The notes under the pieces are model-generated. The model searched no databases and was not told the origin of the DNA. It saw only the letters and a list, made by a program, of their open reading frames with translations. Shown piece by piece: positions 44,301-56,944 of a DNA stretch of 64,000 nt. A program made the position numbers and the translations under genes. The stretch is taken from the NCBI GenBank assembly GCA_018398815.1, contig CM031607.1:91035738-91099737 (forward strand). Direction: 5' to 3'. The DNA comes from Conus ventricosus (taxonomy: Eukaryota; Mollusca; Gastropoda; Neogastropoda; Conidae). Numbering within the stretch: the first letter of the stretch is position 1; each line of letters opens with the position of its first letter.

Positions 44301-47300
44301 GCGGGTTGGGTGGGATAGGAGGGCGAGGATGCAGGGCGTGGCTAGGGTGGGAGATGGAGGGCGTGGATGCAGGGGGTGGCATGGGTGGGGAATGGAGGGC
44401 GGGATGCAGGGCGGGGCATGGGTGGGGAGATGGAGGGCGAGCGTGGCATGGTGGGGAGTTGGAGGGCGAGGATGCAGGGCGTGGCATGGGTGGGGGAGGA
44501 TGGAGGGCGTGGCATGGGTGGGGAGATGGAGGGGCGTGGATGCGGGCGTGGAGGCGGGTGGGGAGATGGAGGGGAGGATGGGGGGGATGATGGGGGAGGG
44601 GGAGGGAGGGCAGGGCGGGCATGGTGGGGGGGAGGAGGGGTGGTATGGGTGTGAGATGGAGGGCGAGGCTGGGGGTGGAATGGGATGGGGGGGATGGAGG
44701 GCGTGGCATGGGTGGGGATATGGAGGGCGAGGATGCAGGGCGTGGCATGGGGGGGATGGAGGTGGAGGGTGGCGGGTGGGAGATGGGGGTGGCTGGGTGG
44801 AAGGGTATGCAGGGCGTGGTCATGGATGGGGAGATGGAGGGGCGTGGATGGGTGGGGAGATGGAGGGCGTGGTATGGGTGGGGAGATGGAGGGCGTGAGA
44901 TGGAGATGGAGGCGTGGGCATGGTGGTGGGTGAGATGGGGGCGGGCTGGGTGGGGTTGGGGGGAGATTGAGGGCGTGGCATGGGTGGGGAGATGGAGGGG
45001 GTGGCATGGGTGGGGGGGAGGGAGGGCGGGTGGCATGGGGGGTGGGGAGTGGAGGGGGGAATGGAGGAGTGCGGGGGGATGGTGGGCGATGGCATGGGTG
45101 GGGAGATGGGGGTGGCATAGTGGGTGGATGGGGAGGGAGAGGAGGGGCGTGGCATGGGGGGGATGAGGGCGTGGACATGGGTGGGGAGGAGATGGGGGTG
45201 CGGGGGGGAGGAGGGCGTGGCATGGGTGGGGAGATGGGGGGGGGGATCAGGAAGTGGTTGGGTGTGGGATGGAGTGCGGGATGGGGGGCGTGGCATGGGC
45301 TGGGGAGATGGAGGGGATGAGGGTGGCTGGTGGGAGGGGCGTGGGTGGGGGGGTGGATGGGGGGGAGATGCAGGGCGTGGTATGGGTGGGGAATGGGGGG
45401 TGGGGGTGGGGGCAGGGTAGGGGGGGGGGAGGAGCAGGGGTGGTATGGGTGGGGAGTGGAGGGGGAGGATGGAGGGCGTGGCATGGGGGGGGAGGGAGGG
45501 CGAGGAATGAGGGCGTGGCATGGGTGGGGAGTGGAGGGCGAGGATGCAGGGCGTGGATGGGTGGGGAGATGGAGGGCGAGGATGAGGGCGGTGGATGGGT
45601 GGGGGGGAGATGGAGGGCGAGGATGCAGGGCGTGGTATGGGTGTGGGGAGGGGGAGGATGCAGGGCGTGGTATGGGTGGGGAGATGGAGGGCGAGGTTGC
45701 AGGGGGATGGTGGGGATGGGGCAGGATGGGGGGGAGGGCGGAGGCGTGGCATGGGTGGGGAGTGGAGGGCGGGATGCAGGCTGGCATGGGTGGGGAGATG
45801 GGAGGGGCGGTGGGATGCAGGGGCGTGGCATGGGGTGGGGAGATGGAGGGCGTGGTGGGTGGCAGGGTGGGGGTGGGGTGGATGAAGGCGGGATGCGGGG
45901 GGATGGGGGAGTGGGTGGAGATGGAGGGCGAGGATGCAGGGCGTGGCTGGGTGGGGAGATGGAGGGCGAGGATGCAGGGACGTGGAGGGGGGTGGGGGAG
46001 GATGGGGGGAGATGCAGGGCGTGGCATGGGTGGGGAGATGGAGGGACGTTGATGCAGGGCGTGGCTTTGGTGGGGAGATGGGGGGGCAGGGGGATGAGGA
46101 GGGATGGGTGTGAGATGGAGGGGAGATGGCAGGGCGTGGCATGGGTGGGGAGATGGGGGGGGGGGGGAGATGAGGGCGTGGCATGGGAGTGGAGTGGATT
46201 GAGGATGCAGGGCGTGGCATGGGTGGGGAGATGGAGGGCGTGGCATGGGTGGGGAGATGGAGGGCGGGCATGGGTGGGGATGGGGGCGGGCATGGGGGGG
46301 GATGGAGGGCTGGTGGGTGGGGAGATAGAGGGCGTGGCATGGGTGGGGAGAGAGGCGTGGCTGGTGGAGATGGAGGGAGGTGCAGGGTGGGGGATGGGGG
46401 GCGAGGATGCAGGGCGTGGTATGGGTGGGGGATGGGGGCGAGGATCAGGAGTGGTTGGGTGAGGAGGATGGAGGGAGAGGATGGGGGGTGGGCATGGGTG
46501 GGTTGGGTGGATGGGGCGAGGGATGGGGGCGTGGTAGGTGGGGAGATGGAGGGCGAGGATGCAGGGCGTGGTATGGGTGTGGAGATGGAGGGCGAGGATG
46601 CAGGGCGTGGTATGGGTGGGGAGATGGAGGGCGAGGATGCAGGGCGTGGCATGGGTGGGGAGATGGAGGGGAGGATGCAGGGCGTGGTTTGGGTGGGGAG
46701 ATGGAGGGCGAGGATGAGGGCGTGGCATGGGTGGGGAGATGGAGGCGAGGATGCAGGGGTGGTATGGGTGGGGAGGATGGGAGGGCGAGGATGCAGGGGG
46801 GATGGGGTGGGGATAGGGGGTGGGGGAGCAGGGCAGTGCTGGGTGGGGAGATGGAGGGCGAGGATGCAGGGTGGCGGGATTGGGGTTGGATGGGGGGGAG
46901 GATGCAGGGCGTGGAGAGGGTGGGGAGATGGAGTTAGGATGGCAGGGCGGGTGGCTGGGGGGGTGGTGGGCGAGGGAGGCAGGGCGTGGTAGGGTGGGGA
47001 GAGATGGAGGCGAGGATAGCAGGGAAGGTGGTTTGGGTGGAGTGGAGGCGAAGGGAGGGGAGATGGAGGGCAGGGGGCGTGGATGGTGGGTGGGGAGATG
47101 GAGGCGAGGATGCAGGGCGTGGCATGGGTGGGGAGAGTGAGGGCGAGGATGCAGGGCGGGCAGGGTGGGGAGATGGAGGCGGAGGATGCAGGGCGTGGAT
47201 TGGGTGGGGAGATGGAGGCGAGGATGCAGGGCGTGGCATGGGTGGGGAGATGGAGGGCGAGTGATGCAGGGCGTGGCATGGGGGTGAGATGGAGGGCGAG

Positions 47301-50300
47301 GATGCAGGGCGTGGTATGGGTGGGGAGTGGGATGAGGGCGGCATGGGGGAGGGCGGGCTGGTGGGGAGTGGAGGGGGAGGATGCGGGAGTGGAGGGTGGT
47401 GAGGGGGGGATGGTGGGGAGAGAGGGCGTGCATAGGGTGGGGAGATGGAGGGCGAGGATGCAGGGCGTGGTATGGGTGGGGAGATGGGGGCGAGGATGCA
47501 GGGCGTGGTATGGGTGGGGAGAGGTGAGGCGGAGATGCAGGGCGTGGTATGGGGGGGAGAGGAGGGGCGGGTGAGGGGCGTGGCATGGGTGGGGAGATGG
47601 ATGGGTGGATGCAGGGCGTGGCATGGGTGGGGAGATGGGGGTGTGGATGAGGCCGTGGCTTGGTGGGGGATGGAGGGGGAGGCAGGGGTGGCATGGGTGG
47701 GGAGATGGAGGGCGGGATGCAGGGCGTGGTATGGGTGTGGAGATGGAGGGCGAGGTTTGGGGGGGTATGGGTGGGGAGATGGAGGGCGGGATGCAGGGGT
47801 GGCATGGGAGGGGAGATGGTGGGTGGGATGCAGGGCGTGGTTTGGGTGGGGAGATGGAGGGGAGGAGCAGGGGTGGCTGGGGGGGGAGGATGGGGGGGAG
47901 CAGGGAGGGCTGGGGGGGAGTGGATGGGTGGGATGCAGGGCGGGATGGGGGGGAGATGGAGGGTGAGGATGCAGGGCGTGGCATGGGTGGGGAGAGGAGG
48001 GCGAGGTGCAGGGTGGATATGGGTGTTGAGATGAAGGGCGGGATGCAGGGCGGGCATGGGTGGGGGTGGAGATCTGGATGCAGGGCGTGGCATGGGTGGG
48101 GGAGGTGGTGGGGAGGGATGCAGGGCGTGGTAGGTGGGGAGATGGATGGCGAGGATAGGAAGTGGTTTGGGTGTTGGATGGGGGGGAGGATGCAGGGGCG
48201 TGGCATGGGGGAGTGGAGTGCGAGGATGCAGGGCGTGGTGGGTGGGGAGTGGAGGGCGAGGAATGCAGGGCGTGGCATGGGTGGGGATGGAGGGCGTGGA
48301 TGCAGGGCGTGGCATGGGTGGGGAGATGGGTGGGAGGATGGCAGGGGTGGCATGGGTGGGAGATGGAGGGCTGGGATGCAGGGCGTGGCGGGTGGGGATG
48401 GAGGGGAGGATGCAGGGCGTGGTTTGGGTGGGGAGAGGGGGGATGAGGGTGGCAGGGTGGGGAGTGGAGGGCGAGGATGCAGGGCGTGGCATGGGTGGGG
48501 AGATGGAGGGCGAGGATGCAGGGGTGGTATGTGGGTGTTGGAGATGAGGGCGAGGATGCAGGGGGGGATGGGTGGGGAGGAGGGACTGGATGGAGGGGGT
48601 GGATGGGTGGGGGAGGTGGGGTGGGGAGGGATGCAGGGCGTGGTATGGGTGGGGAGATGGAGGCGGAGGATCAGGAGGGTTGGGTGTTGGAGATGGAGGG
48701 GAGGATGCAGGGCGTGGTATGGGTGGGGAGATGGAGGCGAGGATGCAGGGCGTGGTATGGGTGGGGGAGGGGGCGAGGATGCAGGGCGTGGCATGGGTGG
48801 GGAGATGGGGGCGAGGATGCAGGGCGTGGCTGGGTGGGGAGGGAGGGCGAGGATGCAGGGCGTGGCATGGGTGGGGAGATGGAGGGCGAGGATGCAGGGC
48901 GTGGCATGGGGTTGGGAGATGGAGGCGGAGGAGGTGCAGGGGGGGGGTAGGGTGGGGAGATGGGGAGCGAAAATGAGGGCGTGGGCATGGGTGGGGAGAT
49001 GGAGGGCGAGGATGCAGGGCGTGGCATGGGTGGGGAGATGGAGGGCGAGGATAGATGGGCGTGCAAGGGTGGGGAGATGGAGGGGAGGATGAGGGCGTGG
49101 TATGGGTGGGGAGATGGAGGGCGAGATGCAGGGCGTGGATGGGGGTTGGGAGATGGAGGGGGACGGATGCAGGGGTGGCATGGGTGGGGAGATGGAGGCG
49201 AGGATGCAGGGCGTGGCATGGGTGGGGAGAGGATGGCGTGGATGCAGGGCGTGGCATGGGTGGGGAGATGGATGGGGGATCAGGCGTGGCTTGGGGGGAG
49301 ATGGAGGCGAGGATGCAGGGCGTGGTATGGGGTGGGGAGATGGAGGGCGAGGATGCAGGGCGTGGTGGTGGGGTGGAGGGCGAGGATGCAGGGCGGGTTG
49401 GGGGGGATGAGGGAGGCGGGCGTGGCATGGGTGGGGGATGGAGGGTGAGGATGCAGGGCGTGGTTTGGGTGGGGGAGATGGAGGGGGGATGCAGGGCGTG
49501 GATGGATGGGGAGATGGAGGGCGAGGATGCGGGCGTGGTTGGGTGGGGAGATGGAGGGCAGGATGCAGGGGTGGTGGGTGGGGAGATGGAGGGTGAGGAT
49601 GGAGGGCGTGGCATGGGGGGGAGTTGGAGGGCGGGATGCAGGGTGGTATGGGTGTTGAGATGAAGGGCGAGGATGCAGGGCGTGGCATGGGTGGGGAGAT
49701 GGAGATTGGATGCAGGGGGGGCATGGGTGGGGAGGTGGTGGGCGAGGAGCAGGGCGTGGTATGGGTGGGGAGATGGATGGCGAGGATCAGGAAGTGGTTT
49801 GGGTGGAGATGGAGTGGAGGGATGCAGGGCGGGCAGGGTGGGGAGATGGGGGGGGCAGGGCGTGGTATGGGTGGGGAGATGGAGGGCGAGGATGCAGGGC
49901 GTGGCATGGGTGGGGAGATGGAGGCGAGGATGCAGGGCGTGGCATGGGGGGGAGATGGAGTGCGAGGATGCAGGGCGTGGCATGGGTGGGGAGATGGAGG
50001 GCGAGGATGCAGGGCGTGGCATGGGTGTTGAGATGGAGGGCGAGGATGCAGGGCGTGGTATGGGTGGGGAGATGGAAGACGAAAATGCAGGGCGTGGCAT
50101 GGGTGGGGAGATGGAGGGCGAGGATGCAGGGCGTGGCATGGGTGGGGGAGATGGAGGGCGAGGATAGATGGCGTAGCAAGGGTGGGGATATGGAGGGCGA
50201 GGATGCAGGGCGTGGTATGGGTGGGGAGATGGAGGGCGAGGATGCAGGGCGTGGTATGGGTGGGGAGATGGAGGGCGAGGATGCAGGCGTGGTATGGGTG

Positions 50301-52690
50301 GGGAGATGGAGGGCGAGGATGCAGGGGTGGCATGGGTGGGGAGATGGATGGCGTGGATGCAGGGAGATGGCATGGGTGGGGAGATGGATGGCGTGGATGC
50401 AGGCCGTGGCTTTGGTGGGGAGATGGAGGGCGAGGATGCAGGGCGTGGCATGGGTGTTGAGATGGAGGGCGAGGTTGCAGGGCGTGGCATGGGTGGGGAG
50501 ATGGACGGCGAGGATGCAGGGCGTGGCATGAGAGTGGAGATGGAGGGCGAGGATGCAGGGCGTAGCATGGGTGGGGAGATGGAGGGTGAGGATGTACGGC
50601 GTGGCATGGGTGGGGAGATGGAGGGCGAGGATGCAGGGCGTGGTATGGGTGGGGAGATGGAGGGCGATGATGCAGGGCGTGGCATGGGTGGGGAGATGGA
50701 GGGCGAGGATGCACGGCGTGGCATGGGTGGGGAGATGGAGGGGTGGATGCAGGGCGTGGTATGGGTGGGGAGATGGAGGGCGAGGATGCAGGGCGTTGCA
50801 TGGGATGGGGGAGATGGAGGGCGTGGTATGGGTGGGGAGATCGGGGCGAGGATGCAGGGCGTGGCATGGGAATGGAGATGGAGGGCGAGGATGCAGGGCG
50901 TGGCATGGGTTGGGAGATGGAGGGCGTGGTGTGGGTGGGGAGATCGATGGCGAGGATGCAGGGCGTGGGAGGGGAGTGGAGATGGAGGGCGAGGATGCAG
51001 GGCGTGGCATGGGTGGGGAGATGGAGGGTGAGGATGCCGGGCGTGGCATGGGTGGTGAGATGGAGGGCGAGGATGCAGGGCGTGGCATGGGTGTGGAGAT
51101 GGAGGGCATGGCATGGGTGGGGAGATGGAGGGCATGGCATGGGTGGGGAGATGGAGGGGCGTGGCATGGATGGGGAGTGGAGGGTGAGGATGCGGGCGTG
51201 GCATGGGTGGTGAGATGGAGGGCGAGGATGCAGGGCATGGCATGGGTGGGGAGATGGAGGGCATGGCATGGGTGGGGAGATGGAGGGCATGGCATGGGTG
51301 GGGAGATGGAGGGCGTGGTATGGGTGGGGAGATGGAGGGCGTGGCATGGGTGGGGAGATGGAGGGCGGGGTGTGGGTGGGGAGATGGAGGCATGGCATGG
51401 GTGGGGAGATGGAGGGCATGGCATGGCATGGGTGGGGAAATGGAGGGCATGGGTGGGGAGATGGAGGGCGTGGCATGGGTTGGGAGATGGAGGGCGTGGC
51501 ATGGGTGGGGAGATGGAGGGCATGGCATGGGTTGGGAGATGGAGGGCGTTTCATGGGTGGGGAGATGGAGGGCGTGGCATGGGTGGGGAGATGGAGGGCG
51601 TGGCATGGGTGGGGAGATGGAGGGCGTGGCATGGGTTGGGAGATGGAGGGCGGGGCATGGTGGGGAGATGGAGGGCGTGGTATGGGTGGGGAGGTGGAGG
51701 GCGTGGTATGGGTGGTGAGATGGAGGGCGTGGTATGGGTGGGGAGATGGGGGCGTGGCATGGGTGGGGGAGATGGAGGGCGTGGTATGGGTTGGGAGGTG
51801 GAGGGCGTGGTATGGGTTGGGAGATGGAGGGCGTGGCATGGGCGGGGAGATGGAGGGCGTGACATGGGCGGGGAGATGGAGGGCGTGGCATGGGTGGGGA
51901 GATGGAGGGCGTGGCATGGGTGGGGAGATTGAGGGCGTGGCATGGGTGGGGAGATGGAGGGAATGGCATGGGTGGGGTGATGGAGGGCATTGCATGGGTG
52001 GGGAGATGGAGGGCATTTCATGGGTGGGGAGATTGAGGGCGTCATGGGTGGGGGAGATGGAGGGTGAGGATGCAGGGCGTGGTATGGGTGGGGAGATAGA
52101 GGGCGGAGGATGCAGGGCGTGGCATGGGTGGGGAGATGGAGGGCGAGGATGCAGGGCTTGGCTTTGGTGGGGGATGGAGGGCGAGGATGCAGGGCGTGGC
52201 ATGGGTGGGGGAGATGGAGGGCGAGGATGCAGGGCGTGGCATGGGTGGGGAGATGGAGGGCGAGGATGCAGGGCGTGGCATGGGTAGGGAGATGGAGGGG
52301 CGAGGATGCAGGGCGTGGCATGGGTGGGGAGATGGAGGGCGAGGATGCAGGGCGTGGCATGGGTGGGGGTGGGGGGGTGGAGGGCGAGGATGCAGGGCGT
52401 GGCATGGGTGGGGAGATGGAGGGCGAGGATGCAGGGCGTGGCATGGGTGGGGGGGTGGAGGGCGAGGATGCAGGGCGTGGCATGGGTGGGGAGATGCAGG
52501 GCGTGGCATGGGTGGGGAGATGGAGGGCGAGGATGCAGGGCGTGGCATGGGTGGGGAGATGGAGGGCGAGGATGCAGGGCGTGGCATGGGTGGGGGAGAT
52601 AGAGGGCGAGGATGCAGGGCGTGGCTTTGGTGGGGGGATGGAGGGCGAGGATGCAGGGCGTGGCATGGGTGGGGGTGTGGATGCAGGATA
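41391..52690 (+). repeat. Satellite type C: 39-bp and 26-bp units, about 300 copies
   Basis: The long unit again has a 12+13+14 plan: ATGGGTGGGGAG, ATGGAGGGCGAGG, ATGCAGGGCGTGGC. A 26-bp short unit lacks exactly 13 bases between two GGGCG copies. Long units dominate 41391-42520, 49690-51100 and 52060-52690. Short units dominate parts of 42660-43960 and nearly all of 51100-52050. At 43500-49690 units are ragged with many lost bases. The plus strand is very G-rich with repeated GGG/GGGG tracts. The giant open frames here, up to 2,665 codons on the minus strand, are shadows. Confidence 0.97.
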
Positions 52691-53012
52691 AGAGATGGGT
52701 AGGAGTACAGTGAGGGCAGATTTGGGTGACTTCACACAGATGAAGGCAGGAGGCACCGTATTTTAGATCATGACACGGGTTGTAGTACGGGGAAAAGGAG
52801 AGGGAATGCATAGACATCAGGGCGTGACATGGGTAGGACTACAGGCGGGCGTGGGGGTGGGGTGCTGGAGGGGGGGGGGGGGGGGGGTCAACACCTTTTC
52901 ACGGATGGGGTATCGAAATGGTGGGAGAGGCTGATTTCAGGGTGTGACATGGGTTATGGGTACGGGGGTGCGGATTTTAGAGCATAGTATTGTTGGGGTT
53001 AGGATAGGGAGG
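52691..53012. other. Diverged satellite junction with a G homopolymer
   Basis: Irregular units such as GGGCGTGACATGGGTAGGAC, and a run of about 16 G at 52871-52887. It bridges types C and D. Confidence 0.6.
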
Positions 53013-53495
53013 ATGCAGGGCGTGACATGGGTGGGCGTACAGGACGCACAGATTTCAGGGCGTGACATGGGTGGGCGTACAGGACGCACAGATTTCAGGG
53101 CGTGACATGGGTGGGCGTACAGGACGCACAGATTTCAGTGCGTGACATGGGTGGGCCTACAGGACGCACAGATTTCAGGGCGTGACATGGGTGGGCGTAA
53201 AGGACGCACAGATTTCAGGACAGATTTCATGGCGTGACATGGGTGGGCGTACAGGACGCACAGATTTCAGGGCGTGACATGGGTGGGCGTACAGGACGCA
53301 CAGATTTCAGGGCGTGACATGGGTGGGCCTACAGGACGCACAGATTTCAGGGCGTGACATGGGTGGGCGTACAGGACGCACAGATTTCAGGGCGTGACAT
53401 TGGTGGGCGTACAGGACGCACAGATTTCAGGGCGTGACATGGGTGGGCGTACAGGACGCACATATTTCAGGGCGTGACATGGGTGAGGGAACCGT
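53013..53495 (+). repeat. Satellite type D: 40-bp unit, about 12 copies
   Basis: AGGACGCACAGATTTCAGGG then CGTGACATGGGTGGGCGTAC at 40 bp (53041, 53081). It shares the GGGCGTG(A/G)CATGGGTGGG core with type C. Confidence 0.95.
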
Positions 53496-53690
53496 AAGTA
53501 AAGACTTCAGGGACTGACATCGGCGTATGGGGGCGTGGATGCTAGGTGTGACACAGGTGGGCGTACATGGGAAGAGGGGGCACGAGTGATGAGCGTGACG
53601 TGGTTGGGCGTGTTACGGCAGAGGGGACGCAGATGACGGGTGTGACGTGAGCTGGGCGTATTGGGGCAGAGGGGACACGGATGAAGTGCG
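53496..53690 (+). repeat. B/E-like transition units
   Basis: Single units such as GGGCGTATTGGGGCAGAGGG followed by ACACGGATGAAGTGCGTGAC combine the type B core with the type E tail. Confidence 0.75.
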
Positions 53691-56340
53691 TGACAGGGGA
53701 CGTAGTGGGCAGAGGGTGCGCGGATGAAGGGCGTGACATTGTGGGCGTTTTGGGGCAGAGAAGGACGCGGATGAATGGCGTGACATGGTGGGAGTTTTGG
53801 ACTGAGGGGGCCTGGATGAAGGGCGTGACTTGGTGGGTGCATTGGGGCAGAATGGGCGCAGATAAAGGGCGTGACAGGTGGGCCCATTGGGGCAGAGGGG
53901 GACGCCAATGAAGGGCGTGACATGGTGAGCAGATTTGGTCGGGGGGGGGGGGGGGGAGGGGCGCGGATGAGGGCGTGACATGGAGAGCAGATTTGGGCAG
54001 GGGGGGGGGGGCGGGTGAAGGGCTTGACAGGGTGAGCAGATCTGGGCGGGGGGGGGGGGGGGGGGGGGGGAGGGGCGCGGATGAAGGGCGTGACATGGTG
54101 AGCAGATTTGGGCAGGGGGGGGGGGGGGGGGACGCGGATGAAGGGGGGTGACATGATGGGTGGACTGGGACAGAGAAGGACGCGGATGAAAGACGTGACA
54201 GGTGGGCGCATTGGGACTGAGGGGGACGCGGATGAAATTCGTGACATAATGGGTGGATTGGGATAGAGGAGGGCGCGGATGAAGGGCGTGACAGGTGGGT
54301 GCGTTGGGACAGAGGGGGACGCGGATGAAGGGCGTGACATAGTGGGTGGATTGGGACAGAGGGGGACGCTGATGAAGGGCGTGACATGGTGGGTGGATTG
54401 GGACAGAGGGGGGACGTGGATGAAGGGCGTGGACAGGTGGGTGCGTTGGGACAGAGGGGGACGCGGATGAAGGGCGTGACATGGTGGGTGCGTTGGGACA
54501 GAGGGGGACGCGGATGAAGGGCGTGACATGGTGAGTGGATTGGGACAGAGGGGGACGCGGATGAAGGGCGTGACATGGTGGGTGCGTTGGGACAGAGGGG
54601 GACGTGGATGAAGGGCGTGACATGGTGGGTGCGTTGGGACAGAGGGGGACGCGGATGAAGGGCGTGACATGGTGGGTGCGTTGGGACAGAGGGGGACGCG
54701 GATGAAGGGCGTGACATGGTGGGTGCGTTGGGACAGAGGGGGACGCGGATGAAGGGCGTGACATGGTTGGTGGATTGGGACACAGGGGGACGCGGATGAA
54801 GGGCGTGACATGGTGGGTGCGTTGGGACAGAGGGGGACGCGGATGAAGGGCGTGGACATGGTGGGTGCGTTGGGACAGAGGGGGACGCGGATGAAGGGCG
54901 TGACATGGTGGGTGCATTGGGACAGATGGGGACCCGGATGAAGGGCGTGATATGGTGGGTGCATTGGGACAGAGGGGGACGCAGATGAAGGGCGTGACAT
55001 GGTGGGTGGATTGGGACACAGGGGGACGCGGATGAAGGGCGTGACATGGTGGGTGCATTGGGACAGAGGGGGACGCGGGTGAAGGGCGTGACATGGTGGG
55101 TGGATTGGGACAGAGGTGGACGCGGATGAAGGGCGTGACATGGTGGGTGCATTGGGACAGAGGGGGACGCGGATGAAGGGCGTGACATGGTTGGTGGATT
55201 GGGACAGAGGGGGGCGGGGATGAAGGGCGTGACATGGTGGGTGCGTTGGGACAGAGGGGGACGCGGATGAAGGGAGTGACATGGTGGGTGTTTTGGGACA
55301 GAGGGGGACGCGGATGAAGGGCGTGACATGGTGGGTGGATTGGGACAGAGGGGGACGCGGATGAAGGGCGTGACAAGTGGGTGCATTGGGACAGAGGGGG
55401 ACGCGGATGAAGGGCGTGACATGGTGGGTGCATTGGGACAGAGGGGGACGCGGATGAAGGGCGTGACATGACGGGTGCATTGGGACAGAGGGGGACGCGG
55501 ATGAAGGGCGTGACATGGTGGGTGGATTGGGACAGAGGGGGACGCGGATGAAGGGCGTGACATGGTCGGTGGATTGGGACAGAGGGGGACGCGGATGAAG
55601 GGCGTGACATGGTTGGTGGATTGGGACAGAGGGGGACGCGGATGAAGGGCGTGACATGATGGGTGCATTGGGACAGAGGGGGACGCGGATGAAGGGCGTG
55701 ACATGACGGGTGCATTGGGACAGAGGGGGACGCGGATGAAGGGCGTGACATGGTGGGTGGATTGGGACAGAGGGGGACGCGGATGAAGGGCGTGACATGG
55801 TTGGTGGACTGGGACAGAGGGGGACGTGGATGAGGGGCGTGACATGGTGGGTGGATTGGGACAGAGGGGGACGCGGATGAAGGGCGTGACATGGTGGGTG
55901 CGTTGGGACGAGAGGGGGGCGTGGATGAAGGGCGTGACCTGGTGGGTGCGTTGGGACAGAGGGGGGCGTGGATGAAGGGCGTGACATGGTGGGTGCGTTG
56001 GGACAGAGGGGGACGCGGATGAAGGGCGTGACATGGTGGGTGGATTGGGACAGAGGGGGACGCGGATGAAGGGCGTGACATGGTGGGTGCGTTGGGACAG
56101 AGGGGGGCGTGGATGAAGGGCGTGACCTGGTGGGTGCGTTGGGACAGAGGGGGGCGTGGATGAAGGGCGTGACATGGTGGGTGCGTTGGGACAGAGGGGG
56201 CGTGGATGAAGGGCGTGACATGGTGGGCGCGTTGGGACAGAGGGGGGCGTGGATGAAGGGCGTGACATGGTGGGCTCGTTGGGGCAGTGGGGGACAGGGA
56301 TGAAGGGCGTGACATGGTGGGCGAACTGGACGGCAGTGGT
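53691..56340 (+). repeat. Satellite type E: 47-bp unit, about 55 copies
   Basis: GGGCGTGACATGGTGGGTGC, ATTGGGACAGAGGGGGACGC, GGATGAA; exact 47-bp period (54541 to 54588). It differs from type B mainly by an eight-base extension around GGGGGACGC. GCGTTGGG, GCATTGGG and GGATTGGG versions are interspersed. Confidence 0.96.
53930..54145 (+). repeat. Type E variant with long G homopolymers
   Basis: Four successive units in which the GGGGGACGC segment is replaced by runs of roughly 11 to 24 G, preceded by GAGCAGATTTGGGC. Run lengths are uncertain. Confidence 0.85.
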
Positions 56341-56944
56341 TTGGAGTTGATGCACCATGAGAAATGGATGGGCGGGCGGAGGAGGGGGCGGGTAGGCAGG
56401 GCGTGACAAGGATGGGCTAACGGTCGGAGGGACGTGGATGGATGGGAAAAGCGCTGACGCAGGGCGTGACATGAAGGGGCGTGCGTGGGAGGGGAGGGGA
56501 GAAGCCCCACATGCGCTCAGCCCACATTAGATGTGGCTCCCCCTCCCATCGACCCCCACCCTCCACCTACCTTTGAATGTTTTTTTCCTGCGTTTCCCAC
56601 AACCTTTCTCTACGCTTTTGCCTCCTTTTCCATTTCTTCAACTTCTTCCTCCTTCCGTGTTTGTTTGTGTGCTTGTTTTTATACTCTAAGGGGTGGGTGG
56701 GGGTGGGGATAAAGGATGAAGGGATACGGAACTGAAGAAAAGACAACTGTGGAAAAGGGGGGGGGGGGGGGGGGAGGCGGATAAGGGATGGAGGAGTACG
56801 GAACGGGAGAAGACACGTTTCCCCTTCTTCACAGCCCCCCCCCCCCCCCCCCCACAAAAAAAAAAAAAAAAAAGCAGACAGTTTCACATGTGAGGGCATT
56901 GAGCGCACATCCTGGTTCCTGTCGTCGGTTGTCTTCACTGAAAC
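56341..56944. other. Spacer with G, C and A homopolymers
   Basis: A few diverged satellite-like units to about 56470, then unique C/T-rich sequence. Homopolymers: G at 56757-56774, C at 56836-56852, A at 56855-56872. No gene. Confidence 0.6.

Noticed and set aside
44820..52817. Giant open frames on both strands of 40-56 kb (up to 2,665 codons, His/Pro/Ser-rich or Gly/Met-rich)
   Set aside because: They follow directly from 39-bp units (13 codons) being open in several frames. They shift frame at one-base indels and lack domains, start context or splice signals.
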